This document shows positions 43,365-51,787 of a stretch of 64,000 nt of DNA, piece after piece. The notes under the pieces were generated by a model. The model was given only the letters and a program-made list of their open reading frames with translations. It ran no database searches and was not told where the DNA came from. The stretch spans positions 186,001 to 250,000 of the forward strand of contig NZ_QNRR01000008.1 in NCBI RefSeq assembly GCF_003315205.1, given 5' to 3'. Position numbers and translations under genes: made by a program. Each line of letters begins with the position of its first letter. Position 1 is the stretch's first letter. Origin of the DNA: Roseimicrobium gellanilyticum (lineage in GTDB: Bacteria > Verrucomicrobiota > Verrucomicrobiia > Verrucomicrobiales > Verrucomicrobiaceae).

Positions 43365-44465
43365 TCATTCCGGCTGGCCGCACTCGGCAGCTGCGGCGAC
43401 TGCATAGCCTGCCTTCTGATCATTCGGCCCCAGCACCATGCCTGGGTGTGGCGACTGCTCCAAGGGGGAGGGCGCCTCGGGGCGCGGGATTTGGAGCAGC
43501 CTCCGAATCTGCGGCAGTGCCTCCAGTGCGGCGGTGCGGCCCGATTCTATATAGCGGTTGAAGTTTTCGAAGTCGTACCAGCGTGACTCCTGGCAGAAGG
43601 GGTGGATGAGCACGTCGGCACGGGCGCCTTCGTGTGCGATGACGCGGAGCTGCGAGCTCGTCAGACAGCGCTTGAAGGTATCCAGTACATTACCGTAGGC
43701 GAAGAGGTTCAGGTTCCGGCTGAGTGTCCCAAAGAAACGGGACATCATGGAGGACGGGATGGGCGGGGGGATGGGATAGCTCTGCATCTTGCTGGAAGAG
43801 ATGTCTTCCAGAGTGGGCATCACATTCACGGCTATAATATAGTCCAGATCCGCGACCTTATGCAGCAATTCCACGGGAAGGGGTTCCGCAGCGCCGCCAT
43901 CGATCCAGCGTTTATCATTGAGTAAAACCGGTGACACGATGCCGGGAATGGCGCAACTCGCCTGCACCGCGGCCGCAGCCGGGGTGGAGGCAGGAAGCAC
44001 CTCTCCGCACACCGTGTCGAGATTGGTGGCCACCACATGCACGGGTCTGGCAAGGTCCCCCAGGGTCATGTCCCCCAGGGTGCGTTCCAGGTGCTTGCGG
44101 ACTTTGTGGCCTCGAAGAAATCCTTTGAGCGGAGGCAGGGCGAGATCCATCAAACGCATCAGCGTACGACGATCGCGGATCTCAGCAGCCAGCTTGGTAA
44201 GCTCCTGTCCGGAAACCCCGGCGGCCCACAGGGTGCCTACATAGGCCCCCATGCTGCTGCCCATGATGACAGAAATGGGTATCTGTGCCTCCTCCAGGAC
44301 CTGGATGACACCAATGTGTGCTAGGCCTCGCGCACCGCCGCAGGAGAGTGCCAGACCGATTCTGGGAGGGTCCTGGGCCGAGGCGGGAGCAGGGTCGTGA
44401 AATCGCTTCAGCAGTCCGTCAATACTAAACCACGGGAAGCGCAGTATGGGCGAGGAGGCGCGCAT
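43365..44465 (-). CDS. Patatin-like phospholipase
   Basis: A 366-residue protein with the patatin domain at residues about 35-240: the oxyanion loop SCGGARGLAHIG, nucleophile S71 in GSSMG and catalytic Asp in WIDGGAAEPLP. These define the Ser-Asp dyad. The rest is alpha/beta with a Pro-rich C-terminus. Members act as phospholipases or esterases, often in lipid remodelling or virulence. No signal peptide, so probably cytosolic or membrane-associated. It is divergent from the CehA-like gene. Confidence 0.87.
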   Translation of the reverse strand: MRASSPILRFPWFSIDGLLKRFHDPAPASAQDPPRIGLALSCGGARGLAHIGVIQVLEEAQIPISVIMGSSMGAYVGTLWAAGVSGQELTKLAAEIRDRRTLMRLMDLALPPLKGFLRGHKVRKHLERTLGDMTLGDLARPVHVVATNLDTVCGEVLPASTPAAAAVQASCAIPGIVSPVLLNDKRWIDGGAAEPLPVELLHKVADLDYIIAVNVMPTLEDISSSKMQSYPIPPPIPSSMMSRFFGTLSRNLNLFAYGNVLDTFKRCLTSSQLRVIAHEGARADVLIHPFCQESRWYDFENFNRYIESGRTAALEALPQIRRLLQIPRPEAPSPLEQSPHPGMVLGPNDQKAGYAVAAAAECGQPE

Positions 44466-44667
44466 GACTGTAGTGGGGGTTCACTATGTTAGACATGCGG
44501 GTCGCTTCAAAATTCAAAAAATCAGAAGTAAAACACCGAGTTATGGTGTGAGACAAAATGTCTGAATCCATTGTCAAACGACACGCGAATATGACAGATG
44601 GGGAAGCAAGTTTTCGAAACGAAGTTTTTGCTTGTTTCCGGCGGGTTGCCGCGTTTGAAAAGGTGCC
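44466..44667. promoter_or_regulatory. Divergent AT-rich promoter region between patatin and CehA-like genes
   Basis: About 200 bp between the two divergent starts is clearly AT-richer than its surroundings. It contains short hairpins (ACACC-GAGTTAT-GGTGT and AGACA-AAA-TGTCT). A TTGTCA near 44571 could be a -35 element. No gene was seen. The promoter assignment rests on composition and position only. Confidence 0.3.
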
Positions 44668-47262
44668 ATGCGCACCTCCGGCACTCTCTCCACCCTTCTG
44701 GCCTGCCTGTCATTGACGGCCTCTGTCCCTGCTGCGGATTCGTTTGAAATAGGCGAAGGCCAGGAGGGCGAGCTGCCCCAAGGGAAGGAGGCGGATGGCA
44801 TCCGCGGGGACTTTGTCCTGAAGAATGACAAGATCGTGGCGCTGGTATCCCAGAATGCCCCCCTGAGGCGCGCGAACATGAGCACCTTCTACGGGGCGGA
44901 TGGCGTGACCCCCGGCTGCCTCTATGACCTGACGCTGGTGGGGGCGCAGAATGACCAGCTCATTTATTTCGGACCCACGGGGCAGAAGGGGCAGGTTTCC
45001 TGGGTGCGGGTGGTGGCGGAGGATGATGCAAACAGTGCGGGTGTGGAGACGGTGATCACCGCAGCGAAGAATGGAGGACTCTACGAGCGGCATGAGTACC
45101 GCGTGCGAGATGGCGAGCATGGTCTCTGGATCATCACGACTCTGCGCAACGAGGGGAAGGAAAAAACAAAAGCGAAGACCAAGGATGCCTGGACCCGCTT
45201 CAACGAAAGCGGTCAGAAGGATGGCATCCAGTGGGCGGACGCGGTAGACCCCCGGGACAAGGCGGGCTATGCGTATGCGAACCTCCCCCTGGAAGACTGG
45301 AAGAAAGAGCCACCCGCTGAGGAAGTGGAGCTGGTACCGGGTGAACAGGTGACGTGGGCTCGCTTTCTGGCGGTGGGGACGTCTCCGGCGGAGGCCTGGA
45401 GCCGGGTGCGTGAGAAGCGCGAGGGCAAGGAAGGCATGCTGACGGTGAAGGTGGCAGACAAGGCAGGGCAACCAGTATTGTCGGCTTCTGTTTCGCTGGT
45501 GGATGACAAGAATGTGCTCAAGGGATACCCGGACGAGAAGGGGGAGGTGAAGCTGGCGCTCCCCGCAGGCAGGCACACGGTGGTGGTAGAGGATATGGGA
45601 CGGCCGGCGGTGACGCAGGAGGTGAGCATCGCCTCCGGAAAGACAGCGTCCATCGGTGCGGCCCTGGAATCTGCGACAAAGCTGAAGTTCACCATCACGG
45701 ATGAAAGGGGGCGCAGCATCCCCTGCAAGGCGCAGATCCTCGCACAAGGAGAGACGCAGCCGGTGGACCTTGGTCCTACGATGAGGGCACATGGTTGCCG
45801 TGATCAATGGCACAGCGAGCGTGGTGACTTCACCGTGCAGGTGCCGGCCGGGAACTATCGAGTGGTGGTGACGCGTGGTATCGAGCACAGCCACCTGGCG
45901 CAGGACGTGACGCTGGCTCCGGGGCAGGAGATTGAGGTGAAGGGCACGCTGAAGAGGCTGGTGGACAGCACCGGCTGGGTGAGCGCGGACTTCCACAACC
46001 ACTCCACGCAGAGCGGGGACAACATCTGCGGTACACCCGATCGGCTGATCAATATCGCTGCTGAACACATCGAGTTTGCCCCCACCACGGAGCACAACCG
46101 CATCTACGACTGGCGGCCTCTCATTGAAAAGCTGGGGCTACAGAATGATATCCAGACTGTGGTGGGCATGGAGCTCACGGGCAGCGCGGCGCACCTCAAT
46201 TGCTTTCCGCTGACGGTGGAGCCTTTCCTTCAGGACAATGGTGCACCCGTGTACAATCTGGATGCGCGCATCACGGCGCTGACACTGCGTGGCTGGCAGG
46301 GCGAACGCGTGGATCGCTGGGTGCAGGTGAATCATCCGGACAACGCCTTCCTCTTCAATGACCGCAATCTGGATAGCAAGCCGGACGGCGGCCTCGTGGG
46401 CATCGAAGCCATGGTGGATGGCATGGAGACGGAGAACTTCATCGGCGATGGGATTCTCGCGGATTCCCCGTGGACGCTGAATCGTCCCAAGGGTGCCCTC
46501 GCCACGAAGGTGAGCTACGTGCGCCAGTTCATCTGGCTGCAGCTTCTCAATGCCGGCTTCCGGGTGAAGCCGGTGGCGGTGGCAGATGCGCATACGGTGT
46601 TCGGCAATGGGGTGGGTGGCTGGCGCATGTACCTGCCGAGCAAGACGGATGAACCCGCAAAGATTGACTGGACCGGTGACCTCGCGGCGCAGGCGAAAGC
46701 GGGGCACTATTTCCTGACCACCGGACCCTTCCTCAACGTCACCACGGCGGATGGAAAGGTGCCGGGTGATGACGTGCGTGTGAATGGGGTGGTGCAGCTG
46801 AAGGTAAAGGTGCAGTGCACGGACTGGGTGAACATTGACCGCATCCAGGTGCTGGTGAACTCGCGCAAGGAGCCGACGCTGAACTTCACCCGCAAATCAC
46901 ATCCTGAGATATTCAAGGATGGTGTGGTGCAGTTTGACCAGACCATCACCGTGCCGCTGCAGAAGGACGCGCACCTCATCGTGGTGGCTGTAGAAGAAGA
47001 GGGTGACCTGAAGACCGGCTACGGCAGCAGTGACCAGGCGCGCCTGCGCCCCATGGCCTACCACACGCCCATCTATGTGGATGTGGACGGAAATGGATTC
47101 CAGGCGAATGGCGACACGCTGGGCTATGACATTCCCGTGGCGAGAATGACGGTGGATACCGTACGCGAGAAGCTGGGCCTGCCGCCCGAGCCGAAGCCGG
47201 AAGCGCCGGCGCCGAATGGGGCTCCCGCTGCTGCCGCGCCGGGGGCGAAGAAGGGCTCGTAG
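44668..47262 (+). CDS. CehA/McbA-family PHP-domain metallohydrolase, secreted
   Basis: An exported protein of 864 residues with a signal peptide (MRTSGTLSTLLACLSLTASV). Residues 24-430 are beta-sandwich and carboxypeptidase-regulatory-like modules. The PHP-type metal site begins at D441-F-H443-N-H445 (SADFHNHSTQSG). Further ligand candidates are TTEHN, NHPDN and VADAHTVFG. The C-terminal part is again beta-rich and ends in a Pro/Ala tail. CehA/McbA proteins hydrolyse esters or carbamates in some soil bacteria, but this protein is much longer and is likely to act on a different, possibly polymeric, substrate. It is a single gene. Confidence 0.82.
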   Translation: MRTSGTLSTLLACLSLTASVPAADSFEIGEGQEGELPQGKEADGIRGDFVLKNDKIVALVSQNAPLRRANMSTFYGADGVTPGCLYDLTLVGAQNDQLIYFGPTGQKGQVSWVRVVAEDDANSAGVETVITAAKNGGLYERHEYRVRDGEHGLWIITTLRNEGKEKTKAKTKDAWTRFNESGQKDGIQWADAVDPRDKAGYAYANLPLEDWKKEPPAEEVELVPGEQVTWARFLAVGTSPAEAWSRVREKREGKEGMLTVKVADKAGQPVLSASVSLVDDKNVLKGYPDEKGEVKLALPAGRHTVVVEDMGRPAVTQEVSIASGKTASIGAALESATKLKFTITDERGRSIPCKAQILAQGETQPVDLGPTMRAHGCRDQWHSERGDFTVQVPAGNYRVVVTRGIEHSHLAQDVTLAPGQEIEVKGTLKRLVDSTGWVSADFHNHSTQSGDNICGTPDRLINIAAEHIEFAPTTEHNRIYDWRPLIEKLGLQNDIQTVVGMELTGSAAHLNCFPLTVEPFLQDNGAPVYNLDARITALTLRGWQGERVDRWVQVNHPDNAFLFNDRNLDSKPDGGLVGIEAMVDGMETENFIGDGILADSPWTLNRPKGALATKVSYVRQFIWLQLLNAGFRVKPVAVADAHTVFGNGVGGWRMYLPSKTDEPAKIDWTGDLAAQAKAGHYFLTTGPFLNVTTADGKVPGDDVRVNGVVQLKVKVQCTDWVNIDRIQVLVNSRKEPTLNFTRKSHPEIFKDGVVQFDQTITVPLQKDAHLIVVAVEEEGDLKTGYGSSDQARLRPMAYHTPIYVDVDGNGFQANGDTLGYDIPVARMTVDTVREKLGLPPEPKPEAPAPNGAPAAAAPGAKKGS

Positions 47263-47282
47263 TGGAGGTGGCTTGAATCAAC

Positions 47283-47313
47283 AAAAAAGGAGGCAGCTTT
47301 GCGGGCTGCCTCC
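47283..47313 (-). terminator. Rho-independent terminator of the OsmC gene
   Basis: A 9-bp stem (GGAGGCAGC / GCTGCCTCC) with a 7-nt loop. Read on the minus strand, it is followed by TTTTTTGTTG. It lies about 25 nt after the OsmC stop. Confidence 0.75.
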
Positions 47314-47337
47314 GTGACAGAGAGATGCGCGTCTGAA

Positions 47338-47763
47338 CTACGCCACCAGCGTGGCAGTCATCGTGATCTTGGCGTTCAGCAGCTTTGAGATGGGGCAGTT
47401 CGCCTTGGCGGTTTCGGCGGCTTCCTGGAAGGCGGTTTCATCTGCGCCAGGGATGGTGACCTTCACGTCGAGATGGCTTGCGGTGACCTGGAAGCCATCG
47501 CCAACCTTCTCCAGCGTGACCGTGGCCTCGGTCTCAATCTTTTGGGGTGTCATGTTTGCCAGGCCGAGAATCATGGAGAGAGCCATGGAGAAACATCCGG
47601 CATGCGCTGCACCGACCAGCTCCTCGGGGTTCGTGCCTTTCTCACCCTCGAAGCGGGTGCGGAAGGAGTAGGGGACACCAGAGAGCACGCCGGAACCCGT
47701 GGTGATGGTTCCGCTTCCGTCCTTGAGACCGCCGTTCCAGATTGCTGATGCTTTTTGTTTCAT
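47338..47763 (-). CDS. osmC: OsmC-family peroxiredoxin
   Basis: A 141-residue OsmC protein of normal length. It reduces organic hydroperoxides with two redox cysteines: AAHAGCFSMALS and KANCPISKLLNAK. Family motifs GTNPEELVGAAHAGC and ITMTATLV are intact. It is cytosolic and acts as a dimer in peroxide and osmotic-stress defence. A classic terminator follows. It is divergent from the ceramidase-like gene. The symbol follows the family; the Ohr branch is less likely because its hallmark Arg pattern is not evident. Confidence 0.88.
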   Translation of the reverse strand: MKQKASAIWNGGLKDGSGTITTGSGVLSGVPYSFRTRFEGEKGTNPEELVGAAHAGCFSMALSMILGLANMTPQKIETEATVTLEKVGDGFQVTASHLDVKVTIPGADETAFQEAAETAKANCPISKLLNAKITMTATLVA

Positions 47764-47916
47764 GGTTTTTCAGCATCGCATGAGTCGCTGGAATTGGCTG
47801 CAATTTTTTGTCGTCAGTTTTGCCTCAAAAGGTTGGACGTGAAAGAAAGGCGGAGCGGGCCGGGTAGGTCAGACTTCCGCAGTCTGCATCTTGATTCATC
47901 AAGCAGTTCATCCGCC

Positions 47917-49497
47917 ATGTCCCGAATTCCATTTTTTCCCGGCCGTCATGGGTCCAGTGTCGGCGAGAGAGCCGCAGGCTACGGTAGTGTGGTGAGGTTG
48001 TTCATGGGGCTGATGCTGGGCCTGTTGTCGTGGAGTGTGGCGAGCACAGCGACCCAGGCTGCCACACTGCAGGCAGGAGCTGCGCGTGTAGAAATCACGG
48101 ACCGGACGGTGCCCGTGGTGAATGACCCGCTCTATGCGAAGGCGTTGGTGCTCAAGAGCGAGAAAACTGTGGTGGTGATCATCACGCTGGACGTGGTTTC
48201 GATGGGTGAGATAGGCCGCATTGGCAATGGATTCCTGGCCACGGTGCGTGGAGAGCTGAAGAGGGAACTCGGGATCGCGCCGGAGAGCGTGATCATCAAT
48301 GCAAGCCACTGCCATGGAGTGCCGCGACCGGACACGGCTGCGCTCACGGTGCAGGCGGTGAAGGAGGCATGGCAGAAGATGGCGCCAGCACATGTCGCTG
48401 CTGGCAGGGGCAGTGAGCAGCGCATCAGTGAAAATCGCCGCATCAAGATGAAGGATGGCAGCGAGGTGGACATGCGCCGTGCCTACCCGCTGCCACGAGA
48501 TGAAGATGTGAAGGCGGTGGGGCCGATTGATCCTGAGATAGGGATTCTGCGTGTGGACCATGCCGATGGGAAGGCGATGGCGGTGGTGTACAACTTTGCG
48601 TGCCATCCCATCATGAACCCGCCCAGCACGGGGAACTCGGCGGACTATCCCGGCTTTGCTTCGAAGGTGATTGAAGAGGAGCTTGGCAATGGCGCGGTGG
48701 CATTGTTTGTGCAGGGCTGTGGCGGTGACATCAATCCCATTGGCTACAAGGGCGTGGCGCACCCTCCGCAGGCGGAGCCGCTGGGCACGATGCTGGGACT
48801 CAGTGTGATGCGTGCCGTGAGGGAGATGAAGACGAGGGCGGATGAGTCGTTGGGCATTGCGAGCACGACGCTGGCGCTGCCACGCGCGGCAGACTTTGAG
48901 CGCCGTATCGCGGCCAATGAGGCAGAGCAGGTGAAGCTCACGAGGTCCCTTCGTGGGACCAATCTGAACTTCAAAAGTTTTCTGCCCCTGCTGATGCAGC
49001 ATCGTCTTTTTCCCGAGCAGCCTGCGGCGCACGCTCAGCAATACCTGCGACAGAAGGATGGCGGCAGGGAGGACTACACGCGCCTGGATGCGGACAACCG
49101 CGCGAGCATCGAGGCATATCTGCACAACATCGAGGTAATGGAGAAGCTCACGCGACTGAATGCGAATCTCGCGCTGCTGAAGAAGCATCAGGCGCAGACT
49201 GTGGCGGCAGGTAACACCACGCTGGACGTGGAGATGGCTTCGGTGAGGGTGGGAGAGTTTCGCCTGGTGACCTTCCCCGGGGAGGTGACGGTGGAGGTGG
49301 GGCTGAACATCAAGAAGGCTGCTCCACATCCGCACTGCTTTGTCGCAGGGTACACGAATGGCTACATCTACTACACGCCTACGGTGGCCCAGCGGAACAA
49401 CACAGGCTATGCGCAGGAGGATTGTGACACTTTGGTCGCGCCGGAGTGGCAGGCGCTGTTTGAGAAGCGGGCGCTGGAAATGTTAAAGGGCTTGTGA
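47917..49497 (+). CDS. Neutral/alkaline ceramidase-like secreted hydrolase
   Basis: A 526-residue exported protein started at ATG 47917; a later ATG near 48003 (MGLMLGLLSW) is also possible. The N-terminal hydrophobic stretch VVRLFMGLMLGLLSWSVAST is a signal peptide or anchor. Ceramidase-type zinc-site motifs are INASHCHGVPRPD, VYNFACHPIMN and LFVQGCGGDINPIGYKG. The C-terminal half has the family's YTNGYIYYTP. Members hydrolyse ceramide or related amides; the bacterial substrate is unknown. It is upstream of the alcohol dehydrogenase with 103 bp between them. Confidence 0.82.
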   Translation: MSRIPFFPGRHGSSVGERAAGYGSVVRLFMGLMLGLLSWSVASTATQAATLQAGAARVEITDRTVPVVNDPLYAKALVLKSEKTVVVIITLDVVSMGEIGRIGNGFLATVRGELKRELGIAPESVIINASHCHGVPRPDTAALTVQAVKEAWQKMAPAHVAAGRGSEQRISENRRIKMKDGSEVDMRRAYPLPRDEDVKAVGPIDPEIGILRVDHADGKAMAVVYNFACHPIMNPPSTGNSADYPGFASKVIEEELGNGAVALFVQGCGGDINPIGYKGVAHPPQAEPLGTMLGLSVMRAVREMKTRADESLGIASTTLALPRAADFERRIAANEAEQVKLTRSLRGTNLNFKSFLPLLMQHRLFPEQPAAHAQQYLRQKDGGREDYTRLDADNRASIEAYLHNIEVMEKLTRLNANLALLKKHQAQTVAAGNTTLDVEMASVRVGEFRLVTFPGEVTVEVGLNIKKAAPHPHCFVAGYTNGYIYYTPTVAQRNNTGYAQEDCDTLVAPEWQALFEKRALEMLKGL

Positions 49498-49600
49498 GTT
49501 TTGTATGACCGGACTCTACTGGTGGTCCGTATCGAATCTGAACTGAAGGCTGCGGCAGGCCGTGGTCGATGGGTTCATTCAACCTCAGCCTATTCTTCCC

Positions 49601-50620
49601 ATGAAAAGCAGCTTTCACGGATTTGCCTCTCTCGAAAAAGGCAAGAAACTGGAGTCCTTCTCCTTCGACCCGGGTCCGTTGGGTGACGAGCAGGTGGAAA
49701 TCGCCGTGGAGTACTGCGGCGTGTGTCACAGTGACCTTTCCATGATCGACAACGAGTGGGGGATGTCCGCCTATCCCCTGGTGCCGGGGCATGAAGTCGT
49801 GGGACGCATCGTGGAAGTGGGGGGCAACGCGAAGGGACTGAAGGTAGGGCAGCGCGTGGGAGTTGGTTGGTTTTCGGGAAGCTGCATGCACTGTGCGCAG
49901 TGTCTCTCGGGAAATCACAACCTGTGTCCGAATGGTGAGGGCACCATCGTGAATCGCCACGGAGGTTTTGCCAATCGGGTGCGTGCGCACTGGGCGTGGG
50001 CCACACTCCTGCCTGAGCAGCTGGATGGCGCGAGCGCCGGGCCGCTCTTCTGCGGAGGCATTACGGTGTTCAATCCTATTGTGCAGTTTGGAGTGCGGCC
50101 GACGGATCGTGTGGGTGTGATTGGCATTGGTGGACTCGGTCACATGGCGGTGCAGTTCCTCAGCAAGTGGGGTTGCGAGGTCTTTGCTTTCACCTCCAGT
50201 GATTCCAAGAGGGAGGAGGCGATGAAGATGGGAGCGCACCAGATTGTGAACTCGCGTGATGAGGCCCAGCTCAAGAAGATTGCAGGATCGCTCGATTTCA
50301 TCATCAGCACGGTGAATGTCGCCATGCCGTGGGATGCCATTTTGAGCAGTCTCGCGCCGAAGGGACGACTCCACTTGGTGGGGGCAGTGTTGGAGCCCAT
50401 CCCGGTGGGAGCGTTCTCCCTCATTGGAGGGCAGAAGAGCATCTCAGGCTCTCCGGTGGGAGGTCCGGCTACGGTTGCAAAGATGCTGGACTTCGCTTCG
50501 AGGCATAAGATTCCGCCGATCACCGAGGAGTTTCCCATGAGCCAGGTGAACGAGGCGCTGGATCATGTGCGCGCGGGGAAAGCACGCTATCGCGTGGTGT
50601 TGAAGAACGACTTGGGCTGA
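49601..50620 (+). CDS. Zinc-dependent alcohol dehydrogenase (YahK-like)
   Basis: A 339-residue MDR-type oxidoreductase started at ATG 49601. Catalytic zinc ligands are in YCGVCHSD (C42) and GHEVVG (H64, E65), with a third Cys in LFCGG. The structural zinc loop is CMHCAQCLSGNHNLC. The Rossmann start is GIGGLGHMAVQFLSKWG. The pattern matches the NADP-preferring aldehyde/alcohol reductases of the YahK/CAD branch. It probably reduces broad-specificity aldehydes. A tandem repeat begins 3 bp after the stop. Confidence 0.9.
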   Translation: MKSSFHGFASLEKGKKLESFSFDPGPLGDEQVEIAVEYCGVCHSDLSMIDNEWGMSAYPLVPGHEVVGRIVEVGGNAKGLKVGQRVGVGWFSGSCMHCAQCLSGNHNLCPNGEGTIVNRHGGFANRVRAHWAWATLLPEQLDGASAGPLFCGGITVFNPIVQFGVRPTDRVGVIGIGGLGHMAVQFLSKWGCEVFAFTSSDSKREEAMKMGAHQIVNSRDEAQLKKIAGSLDFIISTVNVAMPWDAILSSLAPKGRLHLVGAVLEPIPVGAFSLIGGQKSISGSPVGGPATVAKMLDFASRHKIPPITEEFPMSQVNEALDHVRAGKARYRVVLKNDLG

Positions 50621-50622
50621 TG

Positions 50623-50670
50623 GGAGTAATGGAGTAATGGAGTAATGGAGTAATGGAGTAATGGAGTAAT
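50623..50670. repeat. Six-copy 8-bp tandem repeat (GGAGTAAT)
   Basis: Six perfect copies of GGAGTAAT and one decayed unit begin 3 bp after the alcohol dehydrogenase stop. Each unit contains TAA, so nearby frames close. It lies 50 bp upstream of the methyltransferase start and could change length by slippage. Confidence 0.85.
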
Positions 50671-50719
50671 GGAGTAGTGCGGTGGGTGCCGCCATATCCC
50701 CCCTCAATGACTTTGACGC

Positions 50720-51487
50720 ATGTCTGACGTATCCCGTGACCCTGAGAAGCGGTTTTCGAACCGTGTGGCGGATTATGTGAAGTATCGTCCTGGGTATCCG
50801 GATGGGATCTTGGAGCTGCTGCGGGAGAAGGTGGGGCTGAGTGCTCGGTCAATGGTGGCGGATATCGGATCGGGCACGGGCATCTCGGCGGAGTTTCTGC
50901 TGCAGGTAGGATGCACCGTGCACGCGGTGGAGCCGAATGCGGACATGCGTGCGGCGGCGGAGTTGATGCTGAGTGGTAGAGCGGGATTTCACAGCGTGGC
51001 GGGAGCTGCGACGGCCACGACATTGCCAGAGCGCTCGGTGGATCTGGTTGTGGCGGCGCAGGCGTTTCACTGGTTCGCGGGAGAGGCGACGCGGGCGGAG
51101 TTCGATCGCATCCTGAAACCGGAAGGTTGGGTCGCGTTAATCTGGAATGTGCGCAAGGTGGATTCTACGCCCTTCCTCGTAGCGTATGAGGCGCTGTTAT
51201 TAAAACATGCCACGGACTACGGACAGGTGCGGCACGAGCTCGTGGATGACAAGGTGCTCGCGAGCTTTTTTCGCGATGGGAAGTTCAGCTCCACATCATT
51301 TCCAAACGCGCAGTACTTCGACTACGATGGGCTCAAGGGACGGCTGCTGTCTTCTTCCTATGCACCTGCGGTGGGGCAAGCGGGGCATGAGGAGATGATG
51401 GCGGAGCTGGAGAGGATTTTTCGGGAGTATGAGGTCGAGGGCAAGGTGGCGATTGACTATGACACGTGGGTGCATTTGGGGCGGTGA
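50720..51487 (+). CDS. Class I SAM-dependent methyltransferase
   Basis: A 255-residue methyltransferase of the UbiE/type-11 kind. The SAM-binding motif I is VADIGSGTGISAEFLL, motif II acid in AVEPNADM, and motif III LPERSVDLVVAAQAFHWF. The latter, with QAFHWF, is typical of small-molecule methyltransferases. FDRILKPEGWVALIWN is the post-motif region. No substrate can be assigned. It is a single gene, with a microsatellite upstream and repeats downstream. Confidence 0.87.
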   Translation: MSDVSRDPEKRFSNRVADYVKYRPGYPDGILELLREKVGLSARSMVADIGSGTGISAEFLLQVGCTVHAVEPNADMRAAAELMLSGRAGFHSVAGAATATTLPERSVDLVVAAQAFHWFAGEATRAEFDRILKPEGWVALIWNVRKVDSTPFLVAYEALLLKHATDYGQVRHELVDDKVLASFFRDGKFSSTSFPNAQYFDYDGLKGRLLSSSYAPAVGQAGHEEMMAELERIFREYEVEGKVAIDYDTWVHLGR

Positions 51488-51579
51488 GGGGTGTGGTCAC
51501 GTGCAGTGAGTTCAACGCAGCGCCGAGCGGAGCGAGACGACTGCAAAGCAGCCCGAAGGGTGAGGACGGCAGGACGAAT

Positions 51580-51615
51580 CAAACACAGAGACGCAGAGGA
51601 ACTTCGGAGACTGAG
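51580..51615. repeat. ACACAGAGAC dispersed repeat, copy 2 (short)
   Basis: The core CAAACACAGAGACGCAGAGG, then AACTTCGGAGACTGAG, matches the other two copies but lacks the GGGTGCTGGG head and one GACACA unit. It lies after the methyltransferase stop, next to a REPIN-like fragment. Confidence 0.6.
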
Positions 51616-51669
51616 GTGGGGGAGTGGTCTAAGCGGTGGTGCACGCGGTATGGTGATTTGAGGTGCGGA

Positions 51670-51787
51670 AGCTTGCTCTGCGAGAAGCTGTCGAGCATTT
51701 TTGTCTGGTGGAGGATAGCCGTGTTGATGCTGGCTTCACGGCAGCAAGCTGCCTGCGGAAAGCTGGAGCAAGCTCCAGCAGTCCAAG
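51670..51787. repeat. REPIN-like element, partial copy whose right arm encodes the end of the nucleoside-hydrolase fusion
   Basis: The right arm 51734-51787 is identical over 54 bp to 10288-10341. The left side keeps only the AGCTTGCTCTGCG part of the second hairpin (51670-51682). The arm supplies the last residues (NLDCWSLLQLSAGSLLP) and the stop codon of the minus-strand gene at 51736. Confidence 0.75.
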
